A DNA stretch of 14,380 nucleotides from Bacteroidales bacterium (GCA_007128045.1 SKYG01000175.1:1-14380), one strand, 5' to 3'; positions 5,878 to 13,213 are shown, counted from the first letter of the stretch. Notes: generated by a model from the sequence alone, not told the origin. Translations and numbers: made by a program.

Positions 5878-7293
5878 TTACATCGTATAGAACTCTTCCC
5901 ATCCTTTGCGGGGCATGGGCCCGGCCAGCAATTCATTGGCGGTAGGGTTGTTAATGATCTGCCTGGAATCACGGTCAAAGACAATTTTGGTGCCAAGCCT
6001 CTGGGCCAAAACACCCAGGCAGAACACCTGACTCAAGGGGCCGGCAATGTCGAACGGCGACCTGCTTTCTTCTTCACCCTTACAAGCCAACAGGAAGTTT
6101 GCAAAATGGTTGGACGGGCTCCGGGGAACCTCCGGCAATCTCGACAACATCTCCTGATGTTTTTCTGATGGGATGATAGACAATGTGCTGCCGTGAGAGC
6201 CACCTTTGAAGGTCAGCTCTTTGCTGTATATGATCTTCCCGGGATTCAGCCGCATGGGTTGTAATTCACCATCAGAAGGTGGTGGAATGTTTGGATCCAA
6301 CTCTGAGCCGCCATGTCCTTCAGGCAATTCAGGGAAATTATCCAGGCCATCATACCAGGTGATGGTTACCGGTGGCATGTCGTTTCGTGCCGGGAATTTA
6401 AAGTCCAGTGTCGTTGACATAGGAAAGAAAAAGCCATTATGACCGTCGAGTCTAACCGGATCGATTTCGTAAGGCAGGCCCAGGTCCAAAAACCTATGAG
6501 CCGTATCGATGATGTGTGCACCCCAGTCGCCAAGGGCCCCCATTCCAAAGTCATACCAGCAGCGCCACTGGCCGTTGATGAAATCTTTGTGGTAATTACG
6601 GTGTTGGGCTTGCGACAGCCAGCCATCCCAATCCAAGGTTTGAGGGATGGACTCTCCTTCAGGAAATCTTGTAATGCTGGTATCCCACCCATGCCAGCGG
6701 CGGCGGCTATTCATATGTGCCGTAATGGCAGTAACATCCTTTATAATTCCTGCCTTCACCCATTCCTTAAACTGAAAATAATTGCCCTCAGAATGCCCTT
6801 GATTGCCCATTTGGGTAACTACCCTGTGCCTTTTTGCTGACTTTGTCATCAGCTCCACCTCGTAAAAGGTCCTGCCCATAGGCTTTTCAACAAACACATG
6901 CTTGCCCATCGCCATCGACAGCATCGTTACAGGGAAATGCGAGAAGTCAGGCGTTCCAACACATACGGCGTCAAAGCCCTGACTCATCCTGTCAAACATT
7001 CTTCTGAAATCCTGAAAGCGGGGAACATTGGGAAATTTCTCCATGATATCCAGCGTATGAGGTGCCCCCATGTCTGTATCACAAAGCGCAACAATATTTG
7101 CCAAGCCCGTTTGATGCAAACTATTGATAATCTGCGCTCCCCTGTTGCCTATACCTACAACGGCAAGGTCTACCTTATCACTTGGAGCAATATGCCCCAA
7201 ACTCCTGCCAAGCACTGTGGAAGGAACAATGGAAAAGCCCGCAACAGCTGCTACGGCTTTCGACCCGGTTTTCAGAAAATCTCTTCTTTTCAT
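5878..7293 (-). CDS. Tat-exported Gfo/Idh/MocA-family oxidoreductase
   Basis: A 471-residue NAD(P)-dependent oxidoreductase. The N-terminus MKRRDFLKTGSKAVAAVAGF is a twin-arginine signal (RRDFLK) with a hydrophobic stretch, so the protein is probably exported folded with its cofactor. The Rossmann domain shows VDLAVVGIGNRGAQ (41-54), the family motif EKP (136-138, HVFVEKPMGRT) and, in the substrate domain, GDWGAHIIDTAH (255-266). This matches the secreted 'bacterial type' Gfo/Idh/MocA proteins that Bacteroidota carry in large numbers and that usually act on sugars or sugar derivatives. The substrate is not identifiable and no sugar-utilisation genes lie next to it. It is downstream of the histidine kinase on the same strand, separated by 135 bp, so probably transcribed separately. 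Confidence 0.95.
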   Translation of the reverse strand: MKRRDFLKTGSKAVAAVAGFSIVPSTVLGRSLGHIAPSDKVDLAVVGIGNRGAQIINSLHQTGLANIVALCDTDMGAPHTLDIMEKFPNVPRFQDFRRMFDRMSQGFDAVCVGTPDFSHFPVTMLSMAMGKHVFVEKPMGRTFYEVELMTKSAKRHRVVTQMGNQGHSEGNYFQFKEWVKAGIIKDVTAITAHMNSRRRWHGWDTSITRFPEGESIPQTLDWDGWLSQAQHRNYHKDFINGQWRCWYDFGMGALGDWGAHIIDTAHRFLDLGLPYEIDPVRLDGHNGFFFPMSTTLDFKFPARNDMPPVTITWYDGLDNFPELPEGHGGSELDPNIPPPSDGELQPMRLNPGKIIYSKELTFKGGSHGSTLSIIPSEKHQEMLSRLPEVPRSPSNHFANFLLACKGEEESRSPFDIAGPLSQVFCLGVLAQRLGTKIVFDRDSRQIINNPTANELLAGPMPRKGWEEFYTM

Positions 7294-7319
7294 TTGTTTA
7301 AAAATTTTTCATTATTGTT

Positions 7320-7349
7320 TCTCGCAGAGGCGCAAAGTTCTTAGCGAGA
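7320..7349. repeat. Interspersed TCTCGC...GCGAGA inverted repeat in the oxidoreductase leader
   Basis: A perfect 6-bp inverted repeat (7320-7325 / 7344-7349) encloses GCAGAG/GCGCAAAG units of the ~8-10 bp periodic kind seen in the intergenic regions on the left. On the minus strand it contains GAACTTTG, one base off TAnnTTTG, so the repeat itself might provide the -7 box for the oxidoreductase gene. Confidence 0.6.
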
Positions 7350-7428
7350 TATTTTTTCATTGTTCAAAACTTGCGCAATATAAAAAATATTTTCCAAATT
7401 AACCGAATGTCATTGGATTCACAACCCA

Positions 7429-8781
7429 TCAGAAGTGTAAGGAGAAGCATGTCTCCACCATGGGTTTCGAGCGTACGGTGATATTTCCTTTATGCAGCCG
7501 CATAATTTCCCTGGACAGGCTGAGTCCGATACCTGAGCCTTCCTTTTTCGATGTAAAGAACGGGACAAAGATCTTTTCCAGGTTGTCGGGTTTGATGCCA
7601 TACCCGTTATCGGCAACAGAAATGCTGGCCCGGTGATGTCCGGTAATGGTGGCAACAATGCGGATCACGGGAGATGGCACGTCCTGCACTGCATGTATAG
7701 AGTTGATGACAAGGTTTATCAGCACCTGTTCTATCAGATCGGGGTCGGCGGTGAGCATCAGGTTTGGGGGAACAACCTGACAGGTGCAGTCGATATGTCG
7801 TTCTTCAATCTTGGGAAGCAGGAGGTTTTCAACACGGTCGAACAGCTCACGTATTTCGAAATACCTGAAATTGGGCTTGGGAATGCGGGTCAGGTTGCGA
7901 TACACCTGCACGAAGTTCAAGAGTCCCTGGCTTCGACGTTCAATGGTCTCCAGGGCACTTTGGGCACTCTCCACATCGTCGGCGTCTATGTCTTGCCGTA
8001 ACCGGATATTGTCTTCATCAATCAGCAGGTCTTTTACCGTCGATGACAAGGAAACGATGGGTGTAATAGAGTTCATGATCTCGTGGGTAAGCACCCGGAT
8101 AAGCTTTTGCCATGAATCCATCTCTTTGGCTTCCAACTCATTGTGAATGTTTTGCAACGACACAAGAACGAAATCCTCATTGCGCATCCTAAACCCTGTT
8201 GCACGTACCGACAGTTGTAACAACTCATTCTCATTAAACACCTTGACCAGGTCTCTCTCGCCGGCCTTGATATGCAATAACATATCCGACAGGTTGTTGT
8301 CTATTTTCGACAACTCGTGGATATACCTCAGGTTCGACAAACGAAAGATCCGCTTAAATGCATTGTTGATCAGGTCTACCTTGCCATCTTTCCTGAAAAC
8401 AATGATGGCAATACTTACATGCTGTACCACTGTTTGCAGGTAGTTGAAATGTTCTTCCTTGGCAGCACGTGTCTTTTTAAACTCGTTGATCACCTCATTG
8501 AAAGCCTGGTTCAGGTCGTCAAAACTTTTTCCCAGGCCTTTGTCTGAGAATGAGGTAACAAAATCACTATGTCTGATCGACTCCAGAAAGGTGGTCAGCT
8601 TTCTATTGGTAAGCTCCACATAGCGTACCAGTGAAAACACCTGAACAATGACAAACATCCCAAGGAGAAATGAGCTTACGATATATTCATTTTTCTGAAT
8701 AATGGTAAACAACAGCAACACTGATACAACGATCAGGATCACCCTGGCAACAATATTTAGCCGGAAGTTTTTAAAGTTCAT
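7429..8781 (-). CDS. Two-component sensor histidine kinase (NtrB-like)
   Basis: 450 residues from ATG 8781. The open frame continues upstream to 8853, but that part lies inside the regulator gene; the ATG here overlaps the regulator's stop by 11 nt, which explains the start and implies translational coupling. Two membrane helices (~8-28 and ~32-54) have almost no loop between them, so there is little external sensor. A HAMP-like/PAS region follows (~60-215, with a PAS-like VSIAIIVFRKDGKVDLINNA). The phosphoacceptor is His233 in LTHEIMNSITPI, the N-box is LINLVINSIHAV (Asn360), G1 is DNGYGI (391-396), G2 is GSGIGL (415-420). The protein is the cognate kinase for the sigma54 regulator just upstream; the signal is probably cytoplasmic or membrane-borne. 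Confidence 0.95.
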   Translation of the reverse strand: MNFKNFRLNIVARVILIVVSVLLLFTIIQKNEYIVSSFLLGMFVIVQVFSLVRYVELTNRKLTTFLESIRHSDFVTSFSDKGLGKSFDDLNQAFNEVINEFKKTRAAKEEHFNYLQTVVQHVSIAIIVFRKDGKVDLINNAFKRIFRLSNLRYIHELSKIDNNLSDMLLHIKAGERDLVKVFNENELLQLSVRATGFRMRNEDFVLVSLQNIHNELEAKEMDSWQKLIRVLTHEIMNSITPIVSLSSTVKDLLIDEDNIRLRQDIDADDVESAQSALETIERRSQGLLNFVQVYRNLTRIPKPNFRYFEIRELFDRVENLLLPKIEERHIDCTCQVVPPNLMLTADPDLIEQVLINLVINSIHAVQDVPSPVIRIVATITGHHRASISVADNGYGIKPDNLEKIFVPFFTSKKEGSGIGLSLSREIMRLHKGNITVRSKPMVETCFSLHF

Positions 8782-10150
8782 GTTTTTCGATGCGTCTGTA
8801 AAGTGATGCGCGGGTGATACCCAGTTCTTTGGCTGCCTTGCTGATATTGCCACCGTGTTTGTCGATCACTTTCCGGATCAGCATTTTTTCTGTGGCTTCC
8901 AGGTTGTGATCGACTCCGGAAACGACTTTACTGTCTGTCTTGTCGGCCGACGAAAGAAAGAAGTCGCCGGGCTGCAATACGTTAGAGTCGCTCATGATCA
9001 CTGCCCGTTCAACAGCATGTTGCAGTTCACGAATGTTGCCCGGCCAGCTATGTTTTTCGAGGCGTTTCAAGGTAGAGGCATGTAAACGCTTGTTGGGCAT
9101 CTTATATTTCTTTGAGTACATCTCCAGGAAGTGACCTACCAGGGGAGGAATGTCTTCGAGTCGTTCTCTGAGTGGCGGAAGGTTGATTTCCACGGTGTTG
9201 ATCCGGTAAAGCAAATCTTGTCTGAATTTGCCTTCCTCCACCATCTTATACAATGGCATATTGGTGGCACATACCAGCCGCACATCCACAGGTATCTCCT
9301 TTACCGACCCCAGCCTTACCACCTTTCTGTTCTGCAGCACACTTAGCAGCTTCGACTGCAGCGGGAATGTAAGGTTGCCGATCTCATCCAGAAAGATGGT
9401 TCCTTTGTTGGCCGCTTCAAACCGGCCGGCACGGTCTTCCCTGGCATCGGTAAATGCGCCCTTCTTATAACCAAACAACTCACTCTCAAATAAAGACTCA
9501 CTGATGGCCCCCAGGTCAACGCTGATAAACACCTCATCCTTTCTTCCTGATGCCCGGTGAATGGCACGGGCTATTACCTCTTTACCTGTACCATTTTCTC
9601 CCAATATCAGTATGTTGGCATCTGTCACCGCTACTTTCTGTACCGTGGCCAGCACCGACATCATGGCTTTCGAGCGGCCCACCACCTGGCTATATGGCTG
9701 GTCGCCCTGCTCTATCAAAAATTTTTGCTTGGAACGCAAATCCTGTATCTCTTTCTTCGACCGGTTCACCTCCAGGGTCGTGCTGATGGTCGCCAGCAGT
9801 TTTTTATTGTCCCAGGGCTTTAACAGAAAATTGGTAGCCCCCTCTTTAATACCCTGAACGGCCAGTTCGATATCTCCGTAGGCAGTGATCAACACCACCG
9901 CAATCGTCGGGTCGAACTCCAACACCTTGTTTAACCAGTAAAACCCCTCCTTCCCACTGGTAGCATCACGGGAGAAGTTCATGTCGAGCATGATCAGGTC
10001 ATAGTTTTCGTTTTTTAATAATAAAGGCAGGTTGTTGGGATCCTTGTCGGTATGTACCGCCTTGATGTGCTGCTTCAGAAACAACTTCGCTGCCAGCAAT
10101 ACATCTTCATCATCATCAATAATTAAAATCCTGGAGTCAAGTTTACCCAT
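8771..10150 (-). CDS. Sigma54-dependent response regulator (NtrC family)
   Basis: 459 residues with three domains. The receiver (~6-125) has IDDDED acidic residues, phosphoacceptor Asp56 (LIMLDMNF) and Lys111 (LLKPWD). The AAA+ domain (~155-385) has Walker A GENGTGKE (184-191), ESELFGYKKGAFTDA, Walker B TIFLDEIGNL (251-260) and WPGNIRELQHAVERA. The C-terminal Fis-type helix-turn-helix (~420-457) ends in NISKAAKELGITRASLYRRI. The sigma54-contact loop reads GAFTDA (231-236) rather than GAFTGA, a variant I regard as frequent in Bacteroidota. It activates RNA polymerase-sigma54 from upstream sites after phosphorylation by the kinase encoded next. No -24/-12 promoter was recognised in the window, so the targets are elsewhere. 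Its leader carries a perfect inverted repeat. Confidence 0.96.
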   Translation of the reverse strand: MGKLDSRILIIDDDEDVLLAAKLFLKQHIKAVHTDKDPNNLPLLLKNENYDLIMLDMNFSRDATSGKEGFYWLNKVLEFDPTIAVVLITAYGDIELAVQGIKEGATNFLLKPWDNKKLLATISTTLEVNRSKKEIQDLRSKQKFLIEQGDQPYSQVVGRSKAMMSVLATVQKVAVTDANILILGENGTGKEVIARAIHRASGRKDEVFISVDLGAISESLFESELFGYKKGAFTDAREDRAGRFEAANKGTIFLDEIGNLTFPLQSKLLSVLQNRKVVRLGSVKEIPVDVRLVCATNMPLYKMVEEGKFRQDLLYRINTVEINLPPLRERLEDIPPLVGHFLEMYSKKYKMPNKRLHASTLKRLEKHSWPGNIRELQHAVERAVIMSDSNVLQPGDFFLSSADKTDSKVVSGVDHNLEATEKMLIRKVIDKHGGNISKAAKELGITRASLYRRIEKHEL

Positions 10151-10190
10151 CTTACTGTTGGTTTGGATAACGAATCGAAACGTAAGCTAT

Positions 10191-10218
10191 CCTGAATAAA
10201 AAGCATGAATTATTCAGG
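10191..10218. promoter_or_regulatory. Perfect 9-bp inverted repeat in the regulator leader
   Basis: CCTGAATAA (10191-10199) and TTATTCAGG (10210-10218) are exact complements with a 10-nt spacer, giving 19-bp centre-to-centre spacing (about two helical turns). It lies 41-68 nt upstream of the regulator ATG and just downstream of a TATCTTTG -7 box. It could be an operator read by the Fis-type HTH or an mRNA hairpin. No T-tract follows in either direction, so it is not an intrinsic terminator. Confidence 0.7.
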
Positions 10219-10234
10219 CTATATATTAAAAAAA

Positions 10235-10242
10235 CAAAGATA
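10235..10242 (-). promoter_or_regulatory. -7 box of the regulator-kinase operon
   Basis: On the minus strand TATCTTTG matches TAnnTTTG exactly. The expected start site is near 10228-10230, about 80 nt before the ATG. The -33 region lacks a clear TTTG. Confidence 0.5.
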
Positions 10243-10293
10243 AGATATCCTGCGAAATGAGGATGTGATAACGACCGCTTTTTTTGTGGATCA

Positions 10294-10863
10294 TCAAAAC
10301 AGCTGTATCCCTTTGATTGCCAACCAGGCGATGAGGAGGCAGAATGAAACATCACCCAAAATAAGCGGGACGGCAGCCTTTCTGAACGGATAACCGGTAT
10401 AGGCTAATGCACCGCTTAACAGGTTGTTGGGAAGAGGAGTAGCAGCAACGTAAAGGAAGATGATACCCTGTACATAAATTGACCTGAGCCGCTGTATTCT
10501 GTATAGGACCCTTTTGAGAACATTTTTTGTCCGCTCACCGCTGAGGTCCCTGGCCGAATAGCCAAACAAAAAAAACAGCACATCGCCTGCAGCGAGACCC
10601 AGACCCGAAATAAAGCCTACCAGCATGGGCTCAAGCCCGCCGGCAACCAAGGCAACGATCATGGGGTAAGCTGAAAATTTTGTCAGGGAGGTAAATGCGC
10701 CAACCATAGAAACAAAAAAAGCAAGCACATAGCTGTTGCGGATGCCTAACATGGTGATGATCTCTACCGGGTTGTGAAAGACAAACATGAATAGAAAACC
10801 CACCATAAAGACCAGCAGCGATATAAAAAGAATGCGCCTGAATGTAACCGGACTTAATGCCAT
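10294..10863 (-). CDS. Small integral membrane protein related to the VTT/DedA (SNARE-associated, YqaA-like) family
   Basis: 189 residues with about five to six hydrophobic segments: ~11-29, ~44-57, ~66-76, ~80-101, ~131-145 and ~164-184. Features pointing to the VTT family are a long glycine-containing re-entrant-like stretch (VGFISGLGLAAGDVLFFLFG, 82-101), a basic cytoplasmic loop (~110-128) and a conserved-looking second re-entrant segment TPLPNNLLSGALAYTG (142-157). VTT/DedA proteins act in lipid scrambling or undecaprenyl-phosphate recycling in other bacteria; which, if either, applies here is unknown. The start ATG 10863 lies 40 nt downstream (minus strand) of a weak -7-like element. 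The gene is 143 bp upstream of the regulator, which has its own promoter. Confidence 0.75.
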   Translation of the reverse strand: MALSPVTFRRILFISLLVFMVGFLFMFVFHNPVEIITMLGIRNSYVLAFFVSMVGAFTSLTKFSAYPMIVALVAGGLEPMLVGFISGLGLAAGDVLFFLFGYSARDLSGERTKNVLKRVLYRIQRLRSIYVQGIIFLYVAATPLPNNLLSGALAYTGYPFRKAAVPLILGDVSFCLLIAWLAIKGIQLF

Positions 10864-10920
10864 CAGCTATTTTTTTTGACATGCTAAGATATGCAAATAT
10901 TATGATCATTATAATATGAA

Positions 10921-10955
10921 CTAAAACCTTAAACCATAAACTTTAAACTTTAAAC
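10921..10955. repeat. Heptamer tandem array E (TTTAAAC-type)
   Basis: Five contiguous 7-bp units: CTAAAAC, CTTAAAC, CATAAAC, TTTAAAC, TTTAAAC. They sit in the divergent gap between the membrane protein and the lipoprotein. The array ends 18 bp before the lipoprotein's TATATTTG box, so its last units overlap where a -33 element would be expected. Confidence 0.85.
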
Positions 10956-10973
10956 TAATTAATGATTTTTCGC

Positions 10974-10981
10974 TATATTTG
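10974..10981 (+). promoter_or_regulatory. -7 box of the lipoprotein gene
   Basis: TATATTTG matches TAnnTTTG exactly and lies 38 nt before the ATG at 11020. The predicted start site is near 10987. The -33 region is occupied by heptamer repeats and contains no TTTG. Confidence 0.55.
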
Positions 10982-11019
10982 TTGGTTAACATTACCTTGA
11001 AACAAAAAAAACACCAGCC

Positions 11020-11676
11020 ATGAAAAAAATGATGATCAAACAGTTGCTGTTGTCGATGGTGATATTGTTTACACTATCTGCCTGTAATAAAGAATTCGAG
11101 GAGTTTACACCTGAACAGCGGGGTGAAGTCATGCCTTCTCTTACTATGTTGGTTGAAACAGCCAACCTGAAGTATTTATCCGGCGAAGTTGAAATTGATA
11201 ACCAGGACGTATCGTTTTTTGTTGCAAACGATGGTTTGATCGACGAGTACACTGCAACAGAACGTGCATTTACCTCTGCCGACAAACAGGCTGTGGCCAA
11301 TTCGTTTGTTGCTTGTTTGCGCTCCATAGAGCTGGATGCCGACCAAAGGCCCAGGGTCAGGCGACTGATGAAGCTATATGAGAACCGCAATGAACGTATC
11401 ATTGGCAACCACCGTATGCTGGCACATCAGCTTCGCGAGAGGATGGAAACAGCCCGCCGAACACTGCATATGCAGTACCGCAACGGACGTATCACTGAAG
11501 ATGAATTCCGCACCCGTATAGCAGCATTGAGGGAACGTTATCAGCAGTCATTACAGCGCATTCGCAACTCCAATGCCGAAGCATTCTCCCGTTCGTACGA
11601 ATTGTTGCTGCAACGTCTTCAGGAAATTCTCACCGAAGAACAGTGGGAAGCTTTTGCTGACTGTATCGGCTCCTGA
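11020..11676 (+). CDS. Lipoprotein with Spy/CpxP-like LTxxQ motifs
   Basis: 218 residues. MKKMMIKQLLLSMVILFTLSAC is a lipoprotein signal: the lipobox LSAC puts the acylated Cys at 22, so the mature protein is anchored at the cell envelope. The next residues (NKEFEEF) are acidic. The mature part is almost all charged helix. FTPEQ (29-33), LDADQ (105-109) and LTEEQ (204-208) resemble the LTxxQ repeats of Spy/CpxP periplasmic chaperones. Residues ~110-200 are Arg/Glu/Gln-rich and probably coiled coil, with RITEDEFRTRIAALRERYQQ in the middle. Cys99 and Cys215 could form a disulfide. A role as an envelope-stress chaperone is inferred from these motifs only. The gene converges on fic. Confidence 0.75.
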   Translation: MKKMMIKQLLLSMVILFTLSACNKEFEEFTPEQRGEVMPSLTMLVETANLKYLSGEVEIDNQDVSFFVANDGLIDEYTATERAFTSADKQAVANSFVACLRSIELDADQRPRVRRLMKLYENRNERIIGNHRMLAHQLRERMETARRTLHMQYRNGRITEDEFRTRIAALRERYQQSLQRIRNSNAEAFSRSYELLLQRLQEILTEEQWEAFADCIGS

Positions 11677-11683
11677 TTACTTA

Positions 11684-11695
11684 TTGTCCGGACAA
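11684..11695. repeat. 12-bp perfect palindrome TTGTCCGGACAA
   Basis: It lies 8 nt after the lipoprotein stop in the 131-bp convergent gap before fic. There is no spacer and no T-tract, so it is neither a normal hairpin nor an intrinsic terminator. Function unknown. The rest of the gap shows no gene. Confidence 0.5.
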
Positions 11696-11807
11696 ACGCT
11701 TAGCCTGTATTATCCAACTCAGGGTGACTTGATCTTTCCCTATAGATGGCTGGGGCGGTGCGTTTCTATGAGGCATAATCCCCCAGGATGGACAACTCCG
11801 GCAAGTC

Positions 11808-12917
11808 TTACTTTAGTTCGTAATTAGTGCTTCGTCCTCCTTCTTTTTCTTTAATTAAAACATCCTTTTTAATCAAGTCATTAATGTCTCTAATTGCTGT
11901 ATCTTTAGAGCATTTAGCAATTTTTGCCCATTTAGATGATGTTAACTTTCCTTCGAATCCATCGAGAATTCTATTCAAAAGTTTCTTTTGCCTTTCATTC
12001 ATCACAGTTTTAGCTTGTCTATTCCAAAAATCTGCTTTGAACAAAATACGATTCAATGTTGTGTCAGTTGATTTTAGAGCATCTATCAGGCAATTTAGAA
12101 ACCATTTAATCCATCCCGTAATATCTAGATTCCCTTTTTGTGTTTTTTCAAGTATTTCGTAGTATTGTTTTCTTTCGATTCTGATTTGAGCTGACATGCT
12201 GTAAAAACGCTGTGAGCTTCTGTCCGATAGTGCTAATAGCATGTCTGTAAGGGCTCTGGTTATCCTTCCATTTCCATCTTCGAAAGGATGAATAGTAACA
12301 AACCATAAATGAGCTACAGCAGCTTTTAAAACCAAGTCAAGTTCCTTATTTGTATTAAACCAGCTTATGAATCGACTCATTTCAAATTCTACTACTGATG
12401 AATCGGGTGCTTGAAAATGCACCTTTTCTTTTCCCATAGCTCCTGACACTACTTGCATTGGCCCAGTGGAATCTTTTCTCCAATTTGCTACTGTTATGTT
12501 ATACATTCCACTTCTTCCCGTAGGAAAGAGTGCAGCATGCCAATCAAAAAGTCTTTCAGCGGTTAATGGTTTAAAACAGTTCTGCGTTGCATCAAGCATT
12601 ATGTCAACTATTCCATCCACATTTCTGTCGGAGTCAACAGAACCTGCTATTTCCATGCCTAATTTTCTGGCAATTGATGAACGAACCTGGTCTCTGTTCA
12701 AATATTCACCCTCAATCTCTGTGGTTTTTAAAGCATCAAGGGTTAAGGTTTCAAGAGTAGCTTCATTTCTAAGGTCAAATCCAAGAGATTCCATTCTTCC
12801 GAGAATTCTGCCCTGTAAATTTCTTGCTTCACTCAATAAGTTGATAAATTCTTCAAGTTTCCATGAAAAATTTGGCCAATTTTCAAGTTGATGTATAAAT
12901 GCCTTCATTTGATGCAT
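11808..12917 (-). CDS. Fic-family AMP-transferase with DUF4172-type N-terminus and winged-helix C-terminus
   Basis: 369 residues from ATG 12917; an in-frame ATG at 12908 (MKAFIHQLENWPNF) and a TTG at 12926 are alternatives. Fic enzymes transfer AMP from ATP to hydroxyl side chains of target proteins. The catalytic motif HPFEDGNGRITR (210-221) is complete, with His210 as base. The auto-inhibitory helix motif [S/T]xxxE[G/N] is present as TTEIEG (65-70), N-terminal to the core, which makes it a class II Fic protein. The N-terminal ~80 residues (WPNFSWKLEEFINLLSEARN) match the domain usually paired with this Fic subtype. Residues ~310-365 form a winged-helix-like DNA-binding segment (KWAKIAKCSKDTAIRDINDL). 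The gene is clearly more AT-rich than those to its left. Its promoter is covered by repeated TTCGTTGCA sites, which suggests autoregulation through the winged helix. Confidence 0.95.
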   Translation of the reverse strand: MHQMKAFIHQLENWPNFSWKLEEFINLLSEARNLQGRILGRMESLGFDLRNEATLETLTLDALKTTEIEGEYLNRDQVRSSIARKLGMEIAGSVDSDRNVDGIVDIMLDATQNCFKPLTAERLFDWHAALFPTGRSGMYNITVANWRKDSTGPMQVVSGAMGKEKVHFQAPDSSVVEFEMSRFISWFNTNKELDLVLKAAVAHLWFVTIHPFEDGNGRITRALTDMLLALSDRSSQRFYSMSAQIRIERKQYYEILEKTQKGNLDITGWIKWFLNCLIDALKSTDTTLNRILFKADFWNRQAKTVMNERQKKLLNRILDGFEGKLTSSKWAKIAKCSKDTAIRDINDLIKKDVLIKEKEGGRSTNYELK

Positions 12918-12919
12918 AA

Positions 12920-13004
12920 TTTGCAACGAAAATACGATTTATTCGTTGCAAAACAAAATTATTCGTTGAATTATTTGCGTTAAATATGACTGCTATTCGT
13001 TGCA
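12920..13004. promoter_or_regulatory. Repeated TTCGTTGCA operator-like sites in the fic promoter
   Basis: TTTGCAACGAA (12920-12930) and TTCGTTGCAAA (12942-12952) form a perfect 11-bp inverted repeat with an 11-nt spacer, between the predicted start site and the ATG. TTCGTTGAA (12962-12970) lies between the -33 and -7 boxes, and TTCGTTGCA (12996-13004) just upstream of the promoter. Four related copies within 85 bp, none elsewhere that I noticed, is a typical operator layout. Confidence 0.75.
12954..12984 (-). promoter_or_regulatory. fic promoter
   Basis: On the minus strand TTTA (12981-12984), a 19-bp spacer and TAATTTTG (12954-12961) closely fit TTTG-N19-21-TAnnTTTG. The predicted start site is ~12948, about 30 nt before the ATG and inside the 11-bp inverted repeat. 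Confidence 0.6.
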
Positions 13005-13026
13005 CATTCTGTTTAGGTTTTTGTGC

Positions 13027-13062
13027 AAAAAAACAAGGTTACAAGTTTTTACACTCGTAACC
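13027..13062 (-). terminator. Intrinsic terminator of the tRNA-Val locus (distal)
   Basis: Read on the minus strand, a 10-bp stem GGTTACGAGT / ACTTGTAACC (one G-T pair), loop GTAAAA and tail TTGTTTTTTT. It follows the 3' end of the second tRNA-like element by 14 nt and also separates the locus from the fic promoter. Confidence 0.85.
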
Positions 13063-13075
13063 CTTAAATTACTAA

Positions 13076-13179
13076 GTGGGCGATGACGGATTGTTCGCTT
13101 TCGGCTTACGAGCTCGACCCTTAGTCCCGGTTCGAACCGCCGACCCTCCCGATTGCATCGGGATGCTCTGAACCAGCTG
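13076..13179 (-). pseudogene. tRNA-Val-like element 2 (anticodon arm replaced, T-arm interrupted)
   Basis: In minus orientation it reads AGCTGGTTCAGAGCA, identical to the intact tRNA-Val, then TCCCGATGCAATCGGGA in place of the anticodon arm, then GGGTCGGCGGTTCGAA, identical again. About 37 nt of unrelated sequence follows, then AATCCGTCATCGCCCAC, identical to the tRNA 3' end (17 nt, 13076-13092). The 5' acceptor strand and the 5' half of the D-stem are missing. The replaced arm has exactly the original length of 17 nt and can form a 5-bp stem with a 7-nt loop. It cannot fold as a normal tRNA. Confidence 0.8.
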
Positions 13180-13213
13180 TGTATGGAATCTGGCAAATAC
13201 ACCCTCGCAGGTA

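Noticed and set aside
8782..8853. Upstream extension of the histidine kinase (24 more codons)
   Set aside because: It overlaps the regulator's HTH coding sequence in another frame; the ATG overlapping the regulator stop gives the normal membrane-helix N-terminus.
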